Source: Castanea sativa (taxonomy: Eukaryota; Streptophyta; Magnoliopsida; Fagales; Fagaceae). From it: DNA of 64,000 bases. Below, piece after piece: positions 21,310 to 30,257 of the stretch. Under the pieces are notes generated by a model. That model searched no databases. It saw nothing but the letters and a program-made list of their open reading frames with translations, and was not told where the DNA came from. The position numbers and the translations under genes were made by a program. How positions within the stretch are numbered: position 1 is the first letter of the stretch; every line of letters starts with the position of its first letter. The stretch lies in the NCBI RefSeq assembly GCF_040712315.1, contig NC_134018.1:17132835-17196834 (forward strand). Direction: 5' to 3'.

Positions 21310-23781
21310 CTAAACTAGGGAAGGGGGTCTTGAAGGGAGCCGCCGCCACCCTCGCACTCTTCAATTCCGGCTCACCAAAAGGTGGACAAGGCTTGTTTCC
21401 CTTTGTCCGTTGGAAGGAACGGGGGCTCCACACTTTGGACCGCTCCTTCTCGGTACCACCACACTCGTCCCCTTCTCTTTGTGGGAACCTTCGGTGTTCG
21501 TAGGAGCATGAACGAGCTCTTCCACTACGAGGAAGGGTAGGAGAGGCAAAGAATGGGAGGGTCTTCAATTTCCCGTATGTCTAGGAAGCCGGATGTTCTC
21601 GGGCTTCCTCGGCCTCTAAGCTTGAGGAACCCCTACCGCATTCATGGCCTCTCCTCGTACCCGCCGACGTACTCGGCACAAGGCCGCGAAAGCCTCCCCG
21701 CGCTCTTCTGCGTTCGGTCACCCCCCTCTTGATAACCGGCCTTCTTCGCAGCCTCCGGTGCGTGCCGATGGGCGCGAGCCTCCTCCTTAGCCCACGTAAG
21801 CTCCTTTTCCAAGTCGAGCGTGCCCGTTGGACTTGGGCGAGCTCGTCATCCTTTTGACGAAGGAGCTTACGCCGCCCCTCCACTCTGGGTTGTCATTGTC
21901 TTCAAGCCGGCCTTGTCACCATCTCTTTCTCTTTTCAAGTCGGCCAGGCGGGACGTGATTTTCCCATTCTCTGGGCCTCGGCTTAGAGATCTTTCTCGCC
22001 TCTTGCCTTAGCTCGCTCCATCCCGGCCGCGCTTCCGGGAGTCGTCCACGAACTTCTCGGCAGCGAAAACCTCTTGGATGGACTGCAAAAAGGATAGGAG
22101 GTTAAATGCAGTGAGTGTTTACAAACCCAGTATAGACTGTTTAGTGTAAGATGGAACTTACAGAGCCAAACCCCTCTTCAACGAGAGGAACAACGCGGCC
22201 GGGCCCATATTCTCCAAGGTTTCCATGTCCTTGGGAAGCAGAAGAGGGCGCTCCAGCACCTCGGCTAGGTGGTGAGCGTGGCCTTGCTAGACCGCCCTGA
22301 TACTGGAATGGCAAGGAACGGGAGCGCCGTCTAGCCTCATGTCAGGAGACCAGGTAGCTGGTGCTCGGCGCACCTCGGCCACGTCTCTAGCCTCCCCGCT
22401 TTCAACTGAGCGGGCGCGCCCTTTGCCCTTGTCCAACTTCTGCTGCTGGGCCGGCACGGGCTGTTTCATCTTCTTTTGTTTTTCACCTCCAGCCCCCTCA
22501 ACCTCCACTTTCCTTTTCTTCTTGGGATCTTCGGCTGGAGGCTTAGGGTCAGCTGGAGGAGGAGGAGGTAGTGGTAAAGCCGGGGGAACCTGGGACATTC
22601 CTAGATGATTTAGCTTGTCCATATCTTCTTCAATGGAACTGTCGTCTGGACGCGCTATCACTAGACCCGCGATCCCAGAGGCCTCGGCTTCTTCTTCTTC
22701 CTCATCGGAAAGGATAACAAACGGGTTTCCGCGAGGTCGTAGGGAGTCCTCAAGCTGAAACTGGTCTATCTCCTCGTCCAATGTGTTCGAGGAAGACACT
22801 CGCTCCTCTAGGACGTCAATAGCCTAAGAGTGCACAGCGAGGGGAACTGCCGCTATGGGCTGTGTGTACAAGACGGTGTGAGGGGCGTCAGGGATGTCGT
22901 GATCGTCCAAGAAGTGACGTCTGGCTACGTTGATTTTCCTACGCCTTTGGTCACCTGCGATTATGGCGTTCTCGATCTCCTAGAAGTCCGAGGAGACGGG
23001 ATCGTTTCCCAAAATTAAGTGGGCCGCTCTAAGCTATAGGTCTCTGCTAACAAACACCTCGGAGTGCAGCACCCTATTCAAGTCTGCAACGTTGCAGTGG
23101 CTTAGGCGCGGGCGTACATTTTGCTTATCTGCAAAGAAAAACATCCAAATAGACAAACATGGTTAGATTCGCAGAACATATAAATAAAATAAAGGTAGAC
23201 GTCCGAATAAATGCAAATGCACATTCCTAGATGATTTAGGGAGTTATGGGATGGGAAGTTAAATCCTAAGGCGTCGCACTCCGGAACTCCCCACTCAATC
23301 GGGCGTGGGGGCCGTCGTGCCAATTGCCGTAGACGACGAGGTAGTCATCCTTCATGCCTTTGTTGGACTTGGGCAAACGGAGATCAACCTAACTACGCCG
23401 GAGCGGGATTTGATGTAATAACCGACTCCGGTGAGTTTGTCAGGCATTCGTACATAAAGACGACATCAAAGCCGTGAGGTTCGTACCCAATTGCTCGTTC
23501 GTAGCGTCGACGCTACCCAAAACTCTAAAAACGTTTGGGGCGCACTGATCGGGACACAACCGGTGGTTGCGGAGGTACTCCCTGGTTACAGGCTTCATTG
23601 GGAGGGTCATCCCACCTTCTACAAAGGCTACCATTGGGATGATAACCTCTCCGGCCTTCCTAGAACCGGCCACGGCTTTCGCCGGGCAATATTTTAAACC
23701 TACATCGCCGGGAATGTGATATTTGGCTCTGAAGCCTTCCATTCCAGCGGCGGTATCAACTAGACACTTGAACTTTCCCAT
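21310..23781 (-). pseudogene. Antisense gene of Tat-1, three exons, decayed
   Basis: Exon 1 starts at ATG 23781 (MGKFKC) and ends near 23280; intron 1 is about 23129-23279 with a GTGCG donor and TTTGCAG acceptor. Exon 2 runs from 23128 to about 22160. Intron 2 is about 22083-22159 and exon 3 runs to the stop at 21310. Exon 1 encodes a conserved globular N-terminus. Exon 2 holds an acidic run, a proline-rich run and a basic PKKKRKV motif identical to a classic nuclear signal. Exon 3 encodes a coiled-coil-like segment. Exon 2 is in frame at 23060, where Tat-2 is shifted, but exon 1 is frameshifted after residue about 100 and exon 3 has many small indels. The protein family has no function that I can name. 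Confidence 0.75.
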
Positions 23782-24289
23782 CAAATATGAACGAAAGGCT
23801 AAATTCTAAAAGGGGGAATGATTATAAGGAGAGCCGAGGACAGGGTCCGAGGAGAAAGGGTTAAGAGAAAAAAGGAATAAGAACTTACAGACTTAAAGTT
23901 GTGCGAGTTTCCACAGATTTGTGTAGACAGAAGGTGATTGCTGATGTTTTGATGGGATTAGTCTCTGGAGAAATAAATGAAGGCGCAGGTTCCCGAAGCG
24001 TCATCACGTGTGGGAAGCGGCCTCGAAATTATATTTGTCCCGCCCAAATTTTCATGAAATAACGAGGACCGTTGGATGCCCATCTCACCGTTGAACGTGG
24101 GGGACAAGGTGTAACTTATAGTAATAAATGCGCGCATTTTTTAAAATAAAACCGCCAAGTGGCGTCTTCTGGAATGCGAAACGGTTTCCACACGTGCAAT
24201 CATTCACAAAGTATGCAGAGTTCGTTCTTGTCGGATCAAAACCCTATTTTTCTCCTCGGATGATGAAAAATAGAGTTTTGAGGGGCTAT

Positions 24290-24983
24290 TGTGGGGAGTA
24301 AAAGGACCCAAATGGGCATATGGGCCTTTGGACTGTAGCATGAAGCGCCGACCTGCTTCAGAATTGAACTCTACGAATTGGCCAATACGCCGAGGGTCCA
24401 AGGTTACAGCCGAGAACGAGCTTATCCTCGGACAAGCCCTAGAGAATTCAAAGTTTCATTATGAAGGTCAAAGCTCAACTCTAGAAAGACTAATGGTTAA
24501 AGGGGGAAACCCTGAACCTTCTCGATACCCTAGTGTTAATGAAAATATCTAGAGCAAAGGCTGCCACCTCCGCATTAAAGGCTCTGCACCTACCTCCCTG
24601 GCCGCATTAATGGGGAAGTGACCCCTGAATAGTGAGGTGGAAACTTTTAATCACTGTTCAAAAAGTATCAGGGAAGGAAGTATAAAAGGGGGGTAAAGGC
24701 CAAAGAAAAGGGGGATCGGAAAACTAAGAAAGAAATTAAGAAATTGTAATCTTGAAGGAAGAAAGAGAAATAATAAAGAAGTAGTCCTCGGCTCGAGTCC
24801 GAGGAGATCCATTTGTCATTATCGTTCGTTATTTACTTGTGTTTGTTTATAAAAGCCTGTTATCAAGCTCCTAGTACTTCTAACCTAGGTTTCAAGCCCA
24901 CACTCTACAAATTTTATTGTTTAAGGCTCATTGGGCCTGAGCCCGTGATTGTCTTTAGGTCCAGGTGCAATTGTGCACTTACA
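24290..24983 (+). repeat. Tat-1 3' LTR
   Basis: 694 bases, matching 14239-14932. It is preceded by the purine-rich stretch TTTTGAGGGGCTAT, the likely polypurine primer for plus-strand synthesis. Confidence 0.93.
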
Positions 24984-25789
24984 TATATATATATATATAT
25001 TGGCATGTGTGAACTTGATTGGATTTTAATTTGTTTAATCCATATATATGTTTTGTAATATTTCTATGGATGAAATATATGTTACATGTCTTAGTTAAAA
25101 ATACTTGAGTTGTCAAAAATTTGGTATGCACAAGAGTCTATTATGAGTGCTCATAAGTAAGCAAGGATGAGGTATTAGAGTTTCATTCATTATAAGAATG
25201 AAGTTGAAAAATAACTCAATGAATGCAATATGTTCTAGATTACCATAGAACTTGTGGGGGGAGCTATTACTTCTACCAATTATTTGTTCATTGAGATGCC
25301 TTAAAAGAAACCACTAAGACACCTTATGAATTATGGAAAGATTCTTTAAATGTGGGGGTGTTTTATGAAGGTAGTGATTCAAATTCTTAAAGGATAAAGA
25401 ACCATTGATTGTGTTTCATTGGTAATGGTCATAACAGTAGGGCATAGTGCTTTCTAATTTATGGATCTATTATTTTTATATGCATGAAAATTAATTAGAA
25501 TAAATTTCAAGTATTAAACTTTCTTAAAAGAAAGTTTGAGTCTATGTTTAGTATCTCTCATGATCAAGAATTGATAAAAGAGAGGTTGAGCCTAAGCATA
25601 GTAAAAGGACAAACGTCATATTCATTTGGTCCAAATTTTCTAATTTAAATGTTAGAAGATGAACTTAAAGTTTCAAGGAAACGATATCTTGAGGTGCCTT
25701 CTTGAAAAAGAGATTGTCAATAGTGCAATAAATCCATCTTTGAAATCTATGCATAGTAATTGGTGGATCTACCACCTAAGACTTCGAGA
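24984..25789. other. Copia internal region, right part, decayed
   Basis: After a (TA)n tract the sequence is AT-rich with scattered copia-like words, such as a P-Y-E-L-W-K peptide near 25320 that resembles the end of a copia integrase. It has many stops. Confidence 0.5.
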
Positions 25790-26290
25790 GTTGATGGAAT
25801 TATTGACTATTACAAGGAAAGATTTGTTGTAAAAGGCTATAAAGGAAAGGAAGATATAAGTTTTCTTGATACACAATAAACCAAAGGGGTTTATGGTTCT
25901 TGTACAAGAAAACAATGTGTGTGGGCTTGTTAAATCTTTGTATAGATTGAAGCAAGTTTCAATCCAATGACATGAGAAATTTGACAATGAGATCATGCCA
26001 AATGAGTTTAGATTTAATGCGACTAGTGTGTGATGTGAAATATATCACAAGAGGCTATGTCGTTATAGAATATGCTCATGTAAATGTTGTAGATGTAATA
26101 CAAGAAATGAAAATTTCTAATACATCTAATGGACTTGTCTTGTCTCAATCACATGAGAAATGTGACGATAGTCTAGTGAGAACACCTTATGCAAAGAGCA
26201 TATGTATTTTTTGGGAAGCCAATAAATCTAAACAAACATGCATTGTTGGATACTTGTGCCTCCTATTTGTATATATTGGTAAGGCATAGA
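25790..26290 (+). pseudogene. Copia reverse transcriptase remnant
   Basis: The frame from about 25800 gives ERFVVKGYK, then QPKGFMV, then VCGLVKSLY-RLKQ and HEKFDNEI, all recognisable pieces of copia RT. The block with the catalytic region between them is deleted, and the Trp after the RLKQ stretch is now TGA. Further fragments up to 26290 (a VLSQS peptide and TPY) resemble the C-terminal RT/RNase H part. It is nonfunctional. Confidence 0.8.
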
Positions 26291-26996
26291 GACATAATAC
26301 CATGAGGCAGTTGCTCTCAAATGGAAATAATTCCAAATTACAAAACGGATCCGTAATTAGTTGTTTGAGTGGAGAGCAAGTAAACTGCTCATCGAGGGGA
26401 ATGAGGTTAAAGCTTATTACTTAAAAGCCTTCGGGATGGCAACCCAACCTAGCTGACTGGAGATCCCAAGATTTAGGTTCAAAGGGACAACCGAATTGTA
26501 AAGACTATTTTTATCACTATGGAGATTACAACTCCCTTCCATTCCTATGATGAAATAGTGATGCCTGTAAGTGATGTTCAGGGTAAGCTTTGCTTTTAAT
26601 GATTCTTATATCTTAGAATTTCGAGTGGGGTATAGCAGGATACTCTTAATAAGAGTCACCTATATGAGTGTGAAGTGGGCTGCTTCCATAAGAGTTTCAA
26701 GGCTGAATTCTCTAAAGCACTTCATGAATTTACCAGGATACGTTCAAGGCCGAAATGAACACAACTATAAGAACGAAATATGTCCGAAAAAAAGCTGTGT
26801 GAATTCTATTGTCTTGGTATACACAAACGGCTGAACAGTTCAAAATATCATGTTCACTAGTTAGCTAGTATATGCAATAGTTTTTCACAAAAGAAAGTTC
26901 AAAGCCACAAGCTACTTCTCCCGATACACTAATTTTTCTTCTACTCTTTGTGTGTCTGCATCATCATTTGCATTGTGTTTATTAATTTCTATTCAT
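26291..26996. other. Copia 3' untranslated region
   Basis: No coding content. It lies between the RT/RNase H remnant and the polypurine tract, as in other copia elements with a long 3' tail. Confidence 0.55.
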
Positions 26997-27005
26997 GTGG
27001 GGGAT
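26997..27005 (+). promoter_or_regulatory. Copia polypurine tract
   Basis: GTGGGGGAT directly before the 3' LTR. Confidence 0.7.
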
Positions 27006-27740
27006 TGTTGGAAAAATAGCATGGAGTGAATAAGAAATTGATATTTCTATGTTCACTTGAAGATGCTATTAAACGTGGTAAAAATCCTGAGTCCCACATA
27101 GGAAATGAAATAGATAATATATGAGTTTATATGCTCATGAGTTGGACATTATGTTGGGCTTTTGGTATATGTGGATTGGGCCTACTTGTCCAAATAATAA
27201 TATTTTATTATTTTAATTTTTGAGTCAGTTAGTCTGTGCACAGCAGTTATTACTGAAACAGAGTACCTGTTCAGTTCAGTAACGTATAATTTGGCATAGT
27301 CCTTCATTCATAAAAAATATACTTTTCAGAAAAAACTTTCCAGTGAGAATTTTTGGTGCATTCATATTATGTTAAAGAGAGAGCAAGAGACATTGAGTAG
27401 TTCACAGAGCACGATCTTGTGTGCTTCGTTTTTGTTCTGTAAATCATTTTATCCTGGGAGGCAGACATCCGTGAATCTCAAAGCACAACAGTGATTGTGT
27501 GAGGGGCGAAATCTACTTTAAGGAGATTGTGTTAAACACAAGACTTGATCTGAATTGTTCATTTTTCACGCATTTGGTCTATGAGTTTTTAATTAATTGC
27601 ATATTTCTCTTTATATATTTATTCAGTATTTGTTTGTTACTGTTGCCTTGTACATCTATTTATATTATTGCATTTTCTTAAATCTGTGTATTGTTCCTTT
27701 TGCTTTATCACAAAATTAATTTGTTGATATATATCCAACA
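27006..27740 (+). repeat. Copia 3' LTR
   Basis: 735 bases, TGTTGGAAAAATAG to TCCAACA, followed by the ACTTT duplication. It pairs with 12431-13157. Confidence 0.9.
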
Positions 27741-28199
27741 ACTTTATGGAAGAAAGTTTTGAACTTGTTAAAGTAATAGGAAATGAGCTAACTTGTGAAA
27801 TGGTTAGAAAGATAGTCTTTTACTCAAATATGTCCAATTTTAAACTTCATCAAGTTATCTTGCAAAGGCCAATGGAATACTTGTAATGTGCTTAGTAGAA
27901 AGCCAATGGAATACTTGTAATGTGCTAGTAGTTTCAAGGTTGAATGGTTAGGTTAGTAAGCATATTCAATTGAAGAGATCAATGATGGGTTGGTGTAAAC
28001 TTAATACGAATGTGTCTTCTTTGAATACTCCGAGTGTTGCTGGAGGTGGAGTAATATGAGATGCCTCGAGGAATAGGGTCCAGAGTTTTTCTCTCACTAT
28101 TGGAGTAAGAACCACTTTCATAGCAGAGTTATCCGCTCTAAGAGATGATCTTCTATGCAAAAATCTTCAATCTGTAGCTAACTAGCTATTGAAGTAGAA
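27741..28199 (+). pseudogene. Duplicated segment copy A (right part) with LINE-type RNase H remnant
   Basis: Continues copy A after the copia insertion and matches 47537-47915. From about 27975 the plus strand translates to W-x-K-L-N-T-like, G-V-A-G-G-G-V and A-E-L-S-A-L-R motifs, with stops. These belong to the RNase H-like domain found at the end of plant non-LTR retrotransposons. The remnant continues after the MITE at 28813 with VVDI-like residues. It is a dead fragment. Confidence 0.65.
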
Positions 28200-28207
28200 G
28201 TATATAC

Positions 28208-28663
28208 CATGGTGGTCGATACCGTACCAGTACCGGCCGTACCGACCAGTACATACCGTACCGGCCAGTGCACCGGTACCGGTACACTTTTATTTTGTAC
28301 TGAAAAAAATACCGGCCGTACCGGCCAATTTCGGGCAATACCAGCCGGTACCGGGCGTACCAGCCGGTATAGAAAAAATTTTTTTTTTTTTTTTAGTTTT
28401 GTAATTTTTGAATTTTTGTAAGGGTATAATGGTAACTTATTTACATTAACTTATTAGTATTATTTGTTTTCTTAGTATGCAATGAACAACTAAGCTTTCT
28501 ATTTTTTATGTTGTGTTTTTTTTTTTTCCTTTTAATTGATACTAAAGTCTAAAACTATGAATAATTTATTCTGAATTGAGGTAATGTTTTATGATAAACT
28601 TTTATATTTACTATAATATAAGTGAAATATTATATGCTTACAAACATGGTTCTAGAGATTTTG

Positions 28664-28703
<40 letters not shown>

Positions 28704-28804
28704 GCGGTAAACTCGAAACGGTACACCAGTATTGACCGGTATCCGAAATATATCGTACCGGTGGCTAAACCGGTACAACCTCCAGTACGGTATTGACTTC
28801 CTTG
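28208..28804. mobile_element. hAT-like MITE rich in CCGGTAC motifs
   Basis: 8-bp target duplication GTATATAC at 28200-28207 and 28805-28812. The termini, CATGGTGGTCGATACCGTAC on the left and CAAGGAAGTCAATACCGTAC on the complement of the right, are inverted repeats with 15 of 20 bases equal. Both ends carry many subterminal ACCGG or CCGGTAC motifs. There is a (TG)n(TA)n run at about 28665-28700. It has no coding content and interrupts the RNase H remnant in the same frame on both sides. Confidence 0.8.
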
Positions 28805-28812
28805 GTATATAC

Positions 28813-29018
28813 CCAAGAAGTAGTGGATATTCACGTCAAAGAACTTAAAAATTTTAGCTACAACTCAAAACATTACTTCATTTATTTTAACAACTCACTT
28901 TACAATTCATCTAATATTAAAGGTTCTGTTTTTTTTTACCACTTCATTTAAATATTCTTTTTCTTTATCATCCATTGGACAAAATTTAATTATAAAATTA
29001 GTTGTTGCCTTAGGCTAC
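28813..29018. other. Segment between MITE and Tat-2
   Basis: The first bases continue the LINE-type RNase H remnant. From about 28850 the sequence resembles a MITE-like family also seen at 44430 and 54335. The last five bases (29014-29018, GCTAC) are the Tat-2 target duplication. Confidence 0.5.
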
Positions 29019-29747
29019 TGTAAGTGCACAATTGCACCTGGACCCAAAGAAGATTATGGGCTCAGGCCCAATGAGCCTTAAATAATAAAATTTGTAGAGT
29101 GTGGGCTTGAAACCTAGGTTAGAAGTGCTGGGAGCTTGATAACAGGCTTTTATAAATGAATACAGGTAAATAACGAACGAGAATTGCAAATGGATCTCCT
29201 CGGACGTGAGCCGAGGACTACTTCTTTATTATTTTTCTTTCTTTCTTATAGGTTACAATCCTTTATTTCTTTTCTTTTTCTTTTGAGAGAGAGAGTCAGC
29301 GAGAGAGAAAAAGATCCAGATCCCCTTTCCTTTTGCATTCCTCCCCCCTTAAATACCCCTTTTTTAGATGCCCTTTGGGACCCTGACTAGAAGTTTCTGC
29401 CCTACTGTTCAGGGGTCACTTCCCCATTAATACGGCTAGGGAGGTAGGTGCAGAGTCTTTAATGCGGAGGTGGCAGCCTTTGCTCTAGATATTTTCCTTA
29501 ACACTAGGGTATCGAGAAGGTTCAGGGTTTCTCCCTTTAACCATTAGTCTTTCTAGAGTTGTGCTTTGACCTTCATAATGAAGCTTTGAGTTCTCTTGGG
29601 CCTGTCCGAGGAGAAGCTCGCCCTCAGCTGTATCCTCAGACCCTCGGCGTATTGGCCAATTCGTAGAGTTCAATTCTGAAGCAGGTCGGCCCTTCATGCT
29701 ACAGTCCAAAGGCCCATATGCCCATTTGGGTCCTTTTACTCCCCACA
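29019..29747 (-). repeat. Tat-2 3' LTR
   Basis: 729 bases. On the minus strand it starts TGTGGGGAGT and ends CACTTACA. The polypurine-like stretch TTTTGAGGGGCTAT precedes it (29748-29761 on the plus strand). Confidence 0.93.
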
Positions 29748-30257
29748 ATAGCCCCTCAAAACTCTATTTTTAATCATCCGAGGAGAAAAATAGGGTTTTG
29801 ATCCGATGAGAACTAACTCTACATATTTTGTGAATGATTGCACGTGTGGAAATTGTTTCGCGTTCCAGAAGACGCCACTTGGCGGTTTTATTTTCAAAAA
29901 CGCGCGCATTTATTACTATAAGTTACACCTTGTCCCCCATGTTCAACGGTGAGATGGGCATCCAACGGTCCTCGTTATTTCACGAAAATTTGGGCGGGAC
30001 AAATATAATTTCGAGGCCGCTTCCCACACGTGATGACGCTTCGGGAACCTGCGCCTTCATTTAATTCATCAGGGACTAATCCCATCAAAACATCAGCAAT
30101 CACCTTTTGTCTGCACAAATCCGTGGAAACTCGCACAACTTCAAGTCTGTAAGTTCCTATTCCTTTTTTTTCTCTTGACCCTTTCTCCTCGGACCCTGTC
30201 CTCGGCTCCCCTTATAATCATTCTCCCTCTTAGAATTTAGCCTTTCGTTCCTTTCTG
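29748..30257 (+). promoter_or_regulatory. Upstream region and likely promoter of the Tat-2 antisense gene
   Basis: About 510 bases lie between the LTR and the antisense ATG. They are conserved in Tat-1 (23785-24289) and partly in Tat-3. Landmarks are CACGTG-containing words near 29840 and 30027, an 'aacggtgagatggg' block near 29945 and an AAATATAAT box near 30001-30010. In Tat-3 a clean TATAAAAT sits at the corresponding place. Promoter activity is an inference. Confidence 0.5.

Larger units (their letters stand above)
14239..24983 (+). mobile_element. Tat-lineage Ty3/gypsy retrotransposon Tat-1 with antisense gene
   Basis: A 10.7-kb element with 694-bp LTRs at both ends and a TATAT target duplication (14234-14238 and 24984-24988; the site is in a TA-rich tract, so this duplication is weaker evidence than usual). 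Order on the plus strand is LTR, primer-binding site, gag-protease, leaky stop, RT, RNase H, second RNase H, integrase. A short 151-bp tandem array and an antisense multi-exon gene follow before the 3' LTR. The extra RNase H and the antisense ORF downstream of pol are known features of the Tat lineage (Retand/Grande-like types). The LTRs differ at about 15 positions by eye (around 2%). Pol is broken, so the copy is not autonomous. Confidence 0.93.
12431..27740 (+). mobile_element. Degenerate Ty1/copia retrotransposon, host to a nested Tat element
   Basis: LTRs at 12431-13157 and 27006-27740 start TGTTAG or TGTTGG and end CAACA. They are flanked by a perfect 5-bp duplication ACTTT (12426-12430 and 27741-27745). 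The internal region is 13158-27005 and contains the complete Tat-1 element 14239-24983, inserted later. Without Tat-1 the element is only about 4.6 kb, so most of gag and pol is gone. A clear copia reverse transcriptase remnant lies at 25790-26230. The two LTRs differ by eye at roughly 5% of positions, more than the LTR pair of the nested element, which fits an older insertion. Confidence 0.9.
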
